Source: Anaerolineae bacterium
Lineage (GTDB): Bacteria > Chloroflexota > Anaerolineae > Anaerolineales > UBA11858
NCBI GenBank assembly: GCA_003694235.1
Contig: RFKO01000197.1
Location: 1 to 5,170, forward strand
Length of the DNA: 5,170 nucleotides
Reading direction: 5' to 3'
Shown one piece after another: positions 1 through 5,170 of this stretch. The first letter of the stretch is position 1; each line of letters opens with the position of its first letter. The notes beneath the pieces were generated by a model. That model made no database searches. It worked only from the letters and a program-made list of their open reading frames with translations, and was not told the origin of the DNA. A program made the translations under genes and the position numbers.

Positions 1-683
1 AGAATGGCCAGGCGCTCGACAGGCATCAGCCCGCGTAACAGGGATTTGAGGTGGGCGATGCCTTTGGCGCGCGTGCGCGCCTGACCGAGGTTGAGCACCG
101 CGCCGTCGGTCACCTCGACGAACAATTTGACTCGCAGGAGCGATCCCAGTCGGGCGGTGATCCAGGAGACGCGCCCGGAGCGGCGGACGTGCTCCAGCGT
201 GTCCAGCATGGCTATGACCCGTATCCGGCCAATCAGGTCGTGCAGTTTTTCCTGGATGCCGCCCAGCGACATGCCTGCCTGAGCGCTTTCGGCCGCGGCC
301 AGCACCTGAAAGCCCAGGCCCATGGAAAGCGAGCGGCTATCCCAGATTTGGACGCGCTGACCGAACTCGCGCGCCGCCATGCTGGCAGTATCCACCATGC
401 CGCTGAGAGGGCGGGCAATGTGGATGGAAAGCACGCGCTGTGCTCCCTGGGAGAGCAGCCGTTCGTACACTTCCTGGAAAACGCCGGGGGAAGGCGTGGC
501 TGTGGTGGCCGGGCCGCGCAAGCGCGACAGGCGTTGATAGAACTCGCGACGCGAGATATCTATGCCGTCGCGATAACTCTCACCGTCCATCACCACCAGC
601 GCGGGGATGACCTCGATGTTGTAGCGCTCGCACAGGTCGGCAGGGAGGTCGGCTGTGCTGTCGGTGACGATCGCGATGCTCAT
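1..683 (-). CDS. degV: DegV family fatty-acid-binding protein (FakB-like), C-terminus cut by window edge
   Basis: DegV/FakB proteins bind a fatty acid in the cytoplasm and present its carboxylate to FakA for phosphorylation to acyl phosphate. The visible 227 residues open with the family signature IVTDSTADLP (residues 5-14). TATPSPG follows at 61-67, then RPLSG at 91-95, the DSRSLSMG segment at 115-122 and the basic LEHVRRSGRVS stretch at 163-173. T61 and S94 fall where characterised FakB proteins contact the fatty acid carboxylate; the matching C-terminal histidine would lie beyond the window. The family is usually about 280 residues, so roughly 50 are missing off the left edge. The ATG at 683 is chosen because it puts TDS at the usual position. 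It directly follows the fakA stop (TAG then ATG, no gap), with only a weak GGA upstream, suggesting translational coupling. Family assignment is firm; the bound lipid is unknown. Confidence 0.93.
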   Translation of the reverse strand, partial: MSIAIVTDSTADLPADLCERYNIEVIPALVVMDGESYRDGIDISRREFYQRLSRLRGPATTATPSPGVFQEVYERLLSQGAQRVLSIHIARPLSGMVDTASMAAREFGQRVQIWDSRSLSMGLGFQVLAAAESAQAGMSLGGIQEKLHDLIGRIRVIAMLDTLEHVRRSGRVSWITARLGSLLRVKLFVEVTDGAVLNLGQARTRAKGIAHLKSLLRGLMPVERLAI

Positions 684-2354
684 CTATTCCAGCGCGATGA
701 TGAAGTGGTAGTGCGGCTGACCACCCTCCTGGACTTCGACCTCCAGGTCGGGGTAGGTCTCGCGGATGCGGTCGGCGATGCGGTGGGCTTCTGGGGCAGG
801 CAGTTCGGCGCCGTAGAACAGGGTGATCAGTTCGTAATCCGAGGCGCCGGCCTTCTCCAGGAAGGCCATGCAGGCGTCGGTCAGGTCGTCGCAGGCGTGC
901 ACCAGTTTGTTGTTGTGCAACACGATGATCTGGCCTTCTTGCACTTTCACGCCATCGATCTCGGCGTTGCGAGTGGCTGTGGTGATCTCGCCGGTTTCCA
1001 CGTCCTCGATGGCCGCGGTCATGGATTCCACCACCTGGTCGAAGTCTCCGTCGGGCACCAGGCGCAGCATGGCGCTCAACCCCTGGGGGACGCTGCGGGT
1101 GGGGATGACCGCGGCGCGTTTGACCGTCACCTCAGTGGCGGCCTGGGCGGCCATGTGGATGTTCTTGTTGTTGGGCAGGATGATGATTTTATCGGTGGGC
1201 AGGTTTTCGAAGGCCTGGAGGATCTCCTGCGTACTGGGGTTCATCGTCTGCCCGCCTTCGATGATGGCGGCTGCGCCCAGGCTGGCGAACACATTGGCGA
1301 TGCCGGGGCCAGGCGCGACGGCGACCACGGCGATCTGCCCCGGCTCCACGGGCTGTAGCTTGAACGCTTGCTGCTGCCCGGCGTTGATTTCATCCATCTG
1401 CGCCAGCAGGTTTTCGATGTGTACTTTGGTGATCGTCCCCAGCGACATGGTGTAATCAATGGGTTCGTAGCGCTTCTCCGTGGGCACGTGGATGTGCATG
1501 CGATAGATGCCGTCGCCCTCGCCGATCTGGATGGAGGTGCCCATCTTTTCCAGGTCGTTGTAGAACTTCTCCAGTTGCAGCGGTTGATGCGGGCGGAAAT
1601 CCACCACCACCTCGAAGTCCTGGCCGGGTTCGACGGATTGCATGGCTTCATCCAGATTGAGCGCGGCCAGCGGTTTGACGGTGGTGACAGCGGTATCCAG
1701 CGGTTTGCCCTGCGCGAAGCGTAACATGCCTTCCAGGATGAAGAACAACCCTTTACCGCCGGAGTCCACCACGCCGGCCTCTTTGAGCACGTCGAGCAGC
1801 TCTGGTGTGCGCTGGACGGATTCGTCTGCGGCCTGCACGGCAATTTCCAGCAGGGTGAGCGGGTCGTCGGTGCTCTCCAGGGCTTTGGCCACCGCCTCGG
1901 CCGTCTCGCGCGCCACGGTCAGGATGGTGCCTTCCACCGGGCGTACCACCCCTTTGTAGGCGGTGTCGCGCGCGCTGGCGAAAGCCTGCGCCAGATCAGA
2001 AGCGGTGAGCACGTCTTTGTCTGCCAGGGCGTGGGCGAAGCCGCGCCACAATTGGGAGAGAATCACCCCGGAGTTGCCGCGCGCGCCCATCAGCGCGCCG
2101 TGCGCCAGCGCGGCGGCCACTTTGCCGATCGCCCGCTCGCCGGAATGCTCTATCTCGTTGTAGGCCGATTGCATGGTCAGCACCATGTTGGTGCCGGTAT
2201 CGCCGTCCGGGACGGGGAAAACGTTCAAGGCGTTGACGGTCTCCTGATTGGTGCGCAGCCAGGTCAACGCGGCTTCGGCCAGTTTTTTGAACATCTGCCC
2301 GTCTATCGGACGGGTTTTCCCCTTCCCGGCGGGTGAATCTGCGGGTTTGGTCAT
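684..2354 (-). CDS. fakA: Fatty acid kinase catalytic subunit FakA (DAK2/DhaL domain, YloV family)
   Basis: FakA transfers phosphate from ATP to a fatty acid held by a DegV/FakB partner. In bacteria where this was studied, the acyl phosphate feeds phospholipid synthesis. The 556 residues match the family length (about 550). The N-terminal DhaL nucleotide-binding domain (about 18-215) carries NVFPVPDGDTGTNM (44-57, Mg-binding aspartates D50 and D52), GARGNSGVILSQ (90-101), RPVEGTILTV (138-147) and VVDSGGKGL (195-203). The middle domain (about 235-330) has MHIHVP (286-291) with H287 and H289. The C-terminal partner-binding domain (about 340-556) has GGQTMNPST (367-375), LPNNKNI (393-399) and LFYGAE (512-517). 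The cysteine reported with the two histidines as a zinc ligand in Staphylococcus aureus FakA appears to be aspartate D246 here. The ATG at 2354 has a strong Shine-Dalgarno. The gene lies 45 bp after the Asp23-like gene and abuts degV. Confidence 0.95.
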   Translation of the reverse strand: MTKPADSPAGKGKTRPIDGQMFKKLAEAALTWLRTNQETVNALNVFPVPDGDTGTNMVLTMQSAYNEIEHSGERAIGKVAAALAHGALMGARGNSGVILSQLWRGFAHALADKDVLTASDLAQAFASARDTAYKGVVRPVEGTILTVARETAEAVAKALESTDDPLTLLEIAVQAADESVQRTPELLDVLKEAGVVDSGGKGLFFILEGMLRFAQGKPLDTAVTTVKPLAALNLDEAMQSVEPGQDFEVVVDFRPHQPLQLEKFYNDLEKMGTSIQIGEGDGIYRMHIHVPTEKRYEPIDYTMSLGTITKVHIENLLAQMDEINAGQQQAFKLQPVEPGQIAVVAVAPGPGIANVFASLGAAAIIEGGQTMNPSTQEILQAFENLPTDKIIILPNNKNIHMAAQAATEVTVKRAAVIPTRSVPQGLSAMLRLVPDGDFDQVVESMTAAIEDVETGEITTATRNAEIDGVKVQEGQIIVLHNNKLVHACDDLTDACMAFLEKAGASDYELITLFYGAELPAPEAHRIADRIRETYPDLEVEVQEGGQPHYHFIIALE

Positions 2355-2359
2355 AAAAG

Positions 2360-2365
2360 CTCCTC
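2360..2365 (-). promoter_or_regulatory. Shine-Dalgarno site of fakA
   Basis: On the minus strand GAGGAG lies five bases (CTTTT) before the ATG at 2354. It is the clearest ribosome binding site on the minus strand. It fixes the fakA start and implies that fakA is translated independently of the preceding gene, unlike degV. Confidence 0.8.
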
Positions 2366-2384
2366 GATAAGAACAGATGGGATT

Positions 2385-2399
2385 CCCCGACAGGCGGGG
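2385..2399 (-). other. Small GC hairpin between the Asp23-like gene and fakA
   Basis: CCCCG and CGGGG form a 5-bp all-GC stem around a 5-base loop, starting right after the TAA of the upstream gene. No run of T follows on the minus strand, so it does not look like a complete terminator. It could reduce readthrough or protect an mRNA end and so adjust the ratio of the two products. This is inference from a short palindrome that may be chance in GC-rich DNA. Confidence 0.35.
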
Positions 2400-2759
2400 T
2401 TACTCTTCGTCGTCGCTGAATCGCAACCCCTGCACGTGGACGTTGACTTCGTTTACCGGGATACCAAGCGCTTTTTCGACGTTGTAGCGCACGGTGTTGG
2501 CCACGCTGGCGGCCACAGATTTGATGCGCGTGCCGTACTCAACGATGATGTACAGGTCAATGTTGATCTGGTCATCGTCGAAGCGGACTTCCACGCCGTG
2601 CGTTGGATCCCTGGTCAGTAAGTGTGACAGGCCGTCGGCCAGATTCTTGGAAGCCATGCCCACCACGCCGTAGGAGCGGAGCGCGGCCTGGTAGGCGATG
2701 GTGGCAATGGCCTGCGGGGAAACGTGAATTCCACCGATGGAGGTCAGTTCGTTGGTCAT
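2400..2759 (-). CDS. yloU: Asp23/Gls24 family envelope stress protein (YloU-like)
   Basis: This is a 119-residue Asp23/Gls24-family protein. Family members are small alkaline-shock or envelope-associated proteins, and in Firmicutes yloU sits directly upstream of the fakA homologue yloV, as here. Visible family features are the N-terminal GGIHVSPQAIATIAYQAA segment (9-26), the YGVVGMASK turn (30-38), GVEVRF (55-60), the strand INIDLYIIVEYG (65-76), a helix rich in small residues (about 78-97), and the closing VNEVNVHVQGLRF (102-114) before an acidic tail. No signal peptide or membrane segment is seen. A longer frame could open at 2867, but that would cross the promoter region and reach into rpmB's leader, and its extra residues do not resemble the family. 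The ATG at 2759, with GGAA about seven bases upstream, is therefore preferred. The biochemical role is unproven; the family call is firm. Confidence 0.9.
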   Translation of the reverse strand: MTNELTSIGGIHVSPQAIATIAYQAALRSYGVVGMASKNLADGLSHLLTRDPTHGVEVRFDDDQINIDLYIIVEYGTRIKSVAASVANTVRYNVEKALGIPVNEVNVHVQGLRFSDDEE

Positions 2760-2822
2760 AGGTTTTCCGCTTGTAAGTGCGCCCTTTGTGTGGTAAGATT
2801 TGCCGGTTGTTGGAACGGCGTA

Positions 2823-2830
2823 ATTATAAT
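2823..2830. promoter_or_regulatory. Palindromic -10 element, candidate bidirectional promoter for rpmB and the yloU-fakA-degV operon
   Basis: ATTATAAT is its own reverse complement and gives a consensus TATAAT on both strands (2825-2830 plus, 2828-2823 minus). It is the most AT-rich spot in the 109-bp gap between the divergent genes. Starts would fall near 2837 (rpmB leader about 32 bases) and near 2816 (yloU leader about 57 bases). The -35 boxes are poor. TTGCCG at 2800-2805 sits 19 bp from the plus -10, and TTCACA (2855-2850) sits 21 bp from the minus -10. The -10 is seen directly; use in both directions is inferred. Confidence 0.5.
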
Positions 2831-2854
2831 ACGTTGTATCAAATTTCGCTGTGA

Positions 2855-2864
2855 AAGGAAGAGG
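2855..2864 (+). promoter_or_regulatory. Shine-Dalgarno region of rpmB
   Basis: AAGGAAGAGG ends four bases before the ATG at 2869. AAGGA has a 9-base spacing and GAGG a 4-base spacing. It supports starting L28 at 2869 rather than at the in-frame GTG at 2851, which would add six residues absent from L28 proteins. Confidence 0.8.
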
Positions 2865-2868
2865 CAAG

Positions 2869-3051
2869 ATGGCTGTCTGTCAGAACTGTGGAAAAAAGAC
2901 CACTTTTGGCCGCAATGTGCCGTGGTCGAAAAAATCGACCAACCGTAAGTTCAAACCAAATCTGCAAAAAGTGACGGTGTTTGAAAACGGGCGGGCAGTT
3001 CGCAAAACGCTGTGCACCCGCTGCATCCGCACGATGGTAAAGACCGGCTGA
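2869..3051 (+). CDS. rpmB: 50S ribosomal protein L28 (zinc-binding, four-cysteine form)
   Basis: L28 is a small basic protein of the large ribosomal subunit. The 60-residue product begins [17 protein letters not shown] and contains the family core [12 protein letters not shown] (27-38) followed by CTRCIRTM (49-56). Two CxxC pairs (C4/C7 and C49/C52) mark the zinc-ribbon form; many bacteria also carry cysteine-free versions used under zinc limitation. Length is normal for the short L28 type. A good ribosome binding site precedes it. It is transcribed alone, divergent from the yloU-fakA-degV operon and convergent with the protein kinase gene, and its stop codon lies inside its own terminator hairpin. 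Identification is secure. Confidence 0.97.
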   Translation: MAVCQNCGKKTTFGRNVPWSKKSTNRKFKPNLQKVTVFENGRAVRKTLCTRCIRTMVKTG

Positions 3052-3066
3052 AACAGGCCGGTTTTT
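3039..3066 (+). terminator. Rho-independent terminator of rpmB
   Basis: ACCGGC (3043-3048) pairs with GCCGGT (3057-3062), followed by a run of five T (3062-3066). The stem can extend inward by TG/CA around an AAA loop if one G (3056) bulges, and outward by A-T pairs between AA at 3039-3041 and the T run. The TGA stop of rpmB (3049-3051) lies in the loop side. On the minus strand only a short T run follows the stem, so termination of kinase transcripts here would be weaker. Confidence 0.85.
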
Positions 3067-3081
3067 ACTTGCCCGCGATCT

Positions 3082-3112
3082 GACGTTCAACTTCTTCCGG
3101 GAGTTGAACGTC
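3082..3112. repeat. Perfect 11-bp inverted repeat between convergent genes
   Basis: GACGTTCAACT (3082-3092) is followed after 9 bases by its exact reverse complement AGTTGAACGTC (3102-3112). On the minus strand it starts 16 bases after the TAA of the kinase gene. Neither strand shows a T-run after the stem, so it is not a canonical intrinsic terminator. It may block readthrough in both directions, stabilise the kinase mRNA 3' end, or bind a dimeric protein. Confidence 0.7.
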
Positions 3113-3128
3113 TTGCGCGTATGGGCGT

Positions 3129-4181
3129 TTATGGGTTGAGGGTGAAGTAAATGTACAACCAGAAGGGGATCAGGCCGCCGACGGCCAGCAAAGCCAGCAG
3201 GCCGAGCAGGGCGGTGCCCCAATCTACCTCCAGGGGGTCAGGCGGTGGCAGGGTGGAGGTGACCGGAGGAGTATAAATCGGTTGTGGGGGCGGCGGGGGT
3301 GCAGGTTGTTGTGGCTGAGAGGCGGCTGGGGCAGGGCGGCTGGGCGCGCTCTCCGCGCCTTCCAGGCGTTTGGACACGGTGACCAGCACGCGTCCCAGCT
3401 GGTCGGCAGTGCGGTAACGCCGGGAAGGCTCTTTGGAGAGCACCTTGAGGATGACGCGGTTGATGTCTTCGTTCAGGTCGGGGCGGAAACGGCGTGGCGA
3501 TGGCGGCGGTGCTTCGCGGTGTAAGCGGGCGAGTTCGGCGCCGCTTTCGGCCTCGAAAGGCAAGCGGCCGGTGAGCATCTCGAACAGGGTGACGCCCAGG
3601 CTGTAGACATCGGATGCCGGGGAGGGGGCGCGTCCGCTGGCCTGCTCAGGGGAAAAGTATTGCGGCGAACCCCAGACGACATGGGATTGTTCATCGGGAT
3701 GGATGGAGGCCAGGGCGCGCGCGATGCCGAAGTCGGTGACTTTCAGGCGTCGGTCGGGGGTGACCAGCATGTTTTGGGGCTTGACATCACAGTGTACCAG
3801 GCCAGCGCGGTGCGCATAGCCAATACCGGCGCAGGCCTGAATCGCCAGCGAGAGCGCACGTGCGGTGGAAAGCTGCCCGCGCTTCTGGATGTATTCTTTC
3901 AACGTCATGCCGGGCACGTATTCCATCACGATGAACAGGCGCCCCTGATCCACGCCGAAATCGTATACCGTCACGATGTTGGGGTGGGAGAGGTTGGCAG
4001 CCGCTTTGGCCTCCTGGCGGAAGCGCTCGCGGAAGTTGGGATCGCGTGAAAAACTGGCGCGCAGCACCTTGATGGCTACGTCGCGTTCCAGCATGCGGTC
4101 GCGACCTTTGTAAACCACCGCCATACCGCCTCTTCCCAGCGGTTTTACCAGTGTGTAGCGTTGATTGAGTAGATTTTCCAC
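3129..4181 (-). CDS. Hanks-type Ser/Thr protein kinase with C-terminal membrane anchor, no sensor domain
   Basis: This is a membrane-attached Ser/Thr kinase of the bacterial PknB group, 350 residues. The kinase domain (about 9-270) shows the glycine loop GRGGMAVVYKG (16-26), lysine K38 in VAIK, helix-C glutamate E57, catalytic loop HCDVKPQN (130-137, D132 and N137), DFG (150-152), GSPQYFSPEQ (171-180) and DVYSLG (191-196). The HRD arginine is cysteine C131, making this a non-RD kinase. A Pro/Gln/Ala-rich linker (about 279-318) leads to one hydrophobic helix (about 323-347) with only a few residues after it. It therefore has no PASTA or other extracellular sensor. The start is GTG at 4181, needed to keep the sequence before the glycine loop; no clear Shine-Dalgarno precedes it. 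Substrates cannot be told from sequence. It is divergent from the lipid kinase gene and convergent with rpmB. Confidence 0.93.
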   Translation of the reverse strand: MENLLNQRYTLVKPLGRGGMAVVYKGRDRMLERDVAIKVLRASFSRDPNFRERFRQEAKAAANLSHPNIVTVYDFGVDQGRLFIVMEYVPGMTLKEYIQKRGQLSTARALSLAIQACAGIGYAHRAGLVHCDVKPQNMLVTPDRRLKVTDFGIARALASIHPDEQSHVVWGSPQYFSPEQASGRAPSPASDVYSLGVTLFEMLTGRLPFEAESGAELARLHREAPPPSPRRFRPDLNEDINRVILKVLSKEPSRRYRTADQLGRVLVTVSKRLEGAESAPSRPAPAASQPQQPAPPPPPQPIYTPPVTSTLPPPDPLEVDWGTALLGLLALLAVGGLIPFWLYIYFTLNP

Positions 4182-4190
4182 GTTATCGGT

Positions 4191-4223
4191 TACAATTGGG
4201 GAACTTGTGTCGCTCTAATTGTA
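4191..4223. repeat. 7-bp inverted repeat with facing -10-like arms in the kinase/lipid kinase gap
   Basis: TACAATT (4191-4197) and AATTGTA (4217-4223) are exact reverse complements separated by 19 bases. The left arm reads TACAAT on the plus strand and could be a -10 for the lipid kinase gene (start near 4203, leader about 60 bases), although the best upstream box, TTGAGT at 4165-4170, is 20 bp away. The right arm is the minus-strand -10 of the protein kinase. It could equally be a repressor's operator. Confidence 0.35.
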
Positions 4224-4226
4224 CCA
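4218..4226 (-). promoter_or_regulatory. Candidate extended -10 promoter of the Ser/Thr kinase gene
   Basis: On the minus strand TGGTACAAT forms an extended -10 (TGn plus TACAAT, five of six consensus bases). A start near 4211 gives a leader of about 30 bases before the GTG at 4181. A CTGACA (4251-4246) lies 22 bp upstream of the -10, too far for an ordinary -35, but extended -10 promoters can work without one. Motif seen; function inferred. Confidence 0.4.
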
Positions 4227-4262
4227 TTTGTCCGCCATCCTCTCTTGTCAGGAAAAGTGCCT

Positions 4263-5170
4263 GTGAAACCTGCCCATCTGATTTACAACCCTGCAGCCGG
4301 TCGTTTTCCCTCCCGCTTGTTGATTGAGCGGGCGGCGCACGTCTTGCGTGCGCAGGGCTGGGATATTGAACTGATGGTCGCTCATAACGGTGAACATATC
4401 GCTCATCTCTCGCGCGCCGCAGCCGAGGCCGGCGCCGAAACGGTATTCATTGCCGGTGGAGATGGCTCGATCAATTATGCTTTGCGCGGTTTGCTGGGCA
4501 GCGAGACGGCCCTCGCGGTGTTGCCGGCCGGCACGGCGAACGTGTGGGCGCAGGAGATTGGTTTGCCCGCGCTGGGATGGACGCGCTGGATGGCGCTGGA
4601 GGAAAGCGCCCGTCGCTATAGGCAGGCGCGGCTGTATCGCATGGATGTCGGTTTTTGTAATCAGTATCCTTTCCTCTTGTGGGGAGGCGTGGGTTTGGAT
4701 GCCTTCACCGTGCATCGCATGGAACCGCGCAAACGGTGGGAAAAACAGTTTGCCGTGGCGCAGTACGCGGCGACTGTGGTGCAGCAGGCTTACACCGTCG
4801 GCGGGCTGGATTTGCAGGTGCTGACCGATAGCGAGCAGATCCGCGGCCGCTTTTTGCTGGCCGTGGCCAGCAATATTCATCTGTACGCCGGCGGCATCGC
4901 CGAAATCTCGCCTTCGGCCCGTCTGGATGACGGCGAAATGGATTTGTGGCTCTTCGCCGGTGATTCGTTGCTGGAGGCCCTCAACCACGCCTGGGCTTTG
5001 TGGTCGGGCAAGCATGTCCATTCGGAACACGCCCGCTGCATTCCTTTCCGTGAATTGCGCCTGCGCTCCACCGCGCCGTTGTACGTACAGGTGGACGGCG
5101 AACCGGTGACGGGCGACGAGGAGATCCATCTGCGCGTGGAGAAGCAGGCGATCTCGGTGCTGATCCCGCC
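4263..5170 (+). CDS. Diacylglycerol kinase / YegS-LCB5 family lipid kinase, runs off right edge
   Basis: This family phosphorylates lipid hydroxyls such as diacylglycerol, using ATP at the inner membrane face. The frame is open from GTG 4263 to the edge, 302 residues, near the family's usual 290-320, so only a few residues are probably missing. Signatures in order are LIYNPAAG (6-13), the nucleotide-binding loop AGGDGSINYALRGL (64-77, GGDGS instead of the commoner GGDGT), LPAGTANVWAQEIGLP (87-102), GGVGLDA (141-147), ASNIHLYAGG (202-211), SPSARLDDGEMDLWLF (216-231) and VQVDGE (275-280). AGGA at 4250-4253 lies nine bases before the GTG. An in-frame GTG at 4257 would leave too little space for it. 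No membrane segment or signal peptide is evident. The head group acted on cannot be read from sequence; sphingoid or undecaprenol-like substrates are also possible. Confidence 0.92.
   Translation, partial: MKPAHLIYNPAAGRFPSRLLIERAAHVLRAQGWDIELMVAHNGEHIAHLSRAAAEAGAETVFIAGGDGSINYALRGLLGSETALAVLPAGTANVWAQEIGLPALGWTRWMALEESARRYRQARLYRMDVGFCNQYPFLLWGGVGLDAFTVHRMEPRKRWEKQFAVAQYAATVVQQAYTVGGLDLQVLTDSEQIRGRFLLAVASNIHLYAGGIAEISPSARLDDGEMDLWLFAGDSLLEALNHAWALWSGKHVHSEHARCIPFRELRLRSTAPLYVQVDGEPVTGDEEIHLRVEKQAISVLIP

Noticed and set aside
51..1358. Long plus-strand open frame (435 codons) opposite degV and fakA
   Set aside because: It runs antisense across two well-supported genes and their junction. Its composition (many His, Gly, Asp, Val, Gln) is typical of the reverse complement of GC-rich coding DNA, and no domain is recognisable.
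1241..1843. Minus-strand frame of 200 codons inside fakA
   Set aside because: It is an out-of-frame shadow of fakA, rich in Ser, Pro, Arg and Trp with no recognisable motif.
2385..2399. Intrinsic terminator after the Asp23-like gene
   Set aside because: The stem is only 5 bp and no T-run follows on the minus strand. The short gap and the strong fakA ribosome site favour continued transcription, so it is kept only as a weak hairpin.
2760..2867. Upstream extension of the Asp23/Gls24 protein by 36 residues
   Set aside because: It would translate through the proposed promoter and the rpmB leader. The added residues do not resemble the family, and the ATG at 2759 gives a normal-length protein.
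2839..3222. Minus-strand frame of 127 codons over rpmB and the 3' end of the kinase gene
   Set aside because: It crosses the terminator and the inverted repeat, lies antisense to L28 and has low-complexity composition. It is not a plausible gene.
4248..5129. Long minus-strand open frame (293 codons) opposite the lipid kinase
   Set aside because: The plus-strand frame contains all DAGK family motifs in order. The antisense frame is rich in Arg, Gln and His, shows no family signature and has no clear ribosome binding site.
1..5170. A new defence, mobile or secretion-type system
   Set aside because: Every long frame with recognisable motifs belongs to a known housekeeping or signalling family. 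There are no transposase, phage, toxin-antitoxin or repeat-array features.

Overview
The window reads as ordinary chromosomal DNA from a GC-rich bacterium. There is no mobile element, tRNA, rRNA or CRISPR array. The order Asp23/Gls24 protein - FakA (DAK2/YloV) - DegV, divergent from a four-cysteine ribosomal protein L28, together with the style of the proteins, suggests Chloroflexota (Anaerolineae-like). That placement is inferred from gene order and remembered family resemblance, not from a search.

Left block (1-2759, minus strand): a three-gene operon read right to left, yloU/asp23 (2759-2400), fakA (2354-684) and degV (683 to the left edge, cut off). FakA and DegV are the two halves of bacterial fatty acid kinase. 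The DegV/FakB protein holds the fatty acid and FakA phosphorylates it to acyl phosphate. The stop codon of fakA directly abuts the start codon of degV, so the two are probably translationally coupled. The Asp23/Gls24 gene is their usual companion.

Middle (2760-3128): a short divergent promoter region has a perfectly palindromic -10 element (ATTATAAT) that could serve both the yloU-fakA-degV operon and rpmB. rpmB (2869-3051, plus) ends in an intrinsic terminator. A perfect 11-bp inverted repeat follows in the gap between the convergent rpmB and kinase genes.

Right block (3129-5170): a membrane-anchored Hanks-type Ser/Thr kinase (minus, GTG start) is divergent from a diacylglycerol-kinase/YegS-type lipid kinase (plus, GTG start, running off the right edge close to its natural end). 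The 81-bp gap between them holds a perfect 7-bp inverted repeat whose arms are both TACAAT-type -10 candidates pointing at each other.

Taken together, the window mixes a housekeeping ribosomal gene with membrane-lipid phosphorylation (fatty acid kinase and a lipid kinase) and a membrane signalling kinase. I do not see an undescribed multi-gene system. The items worth a second look are the symmetric promoters, a substituted metal-site position in FakA and the non-RD, tail-anchored kinase.
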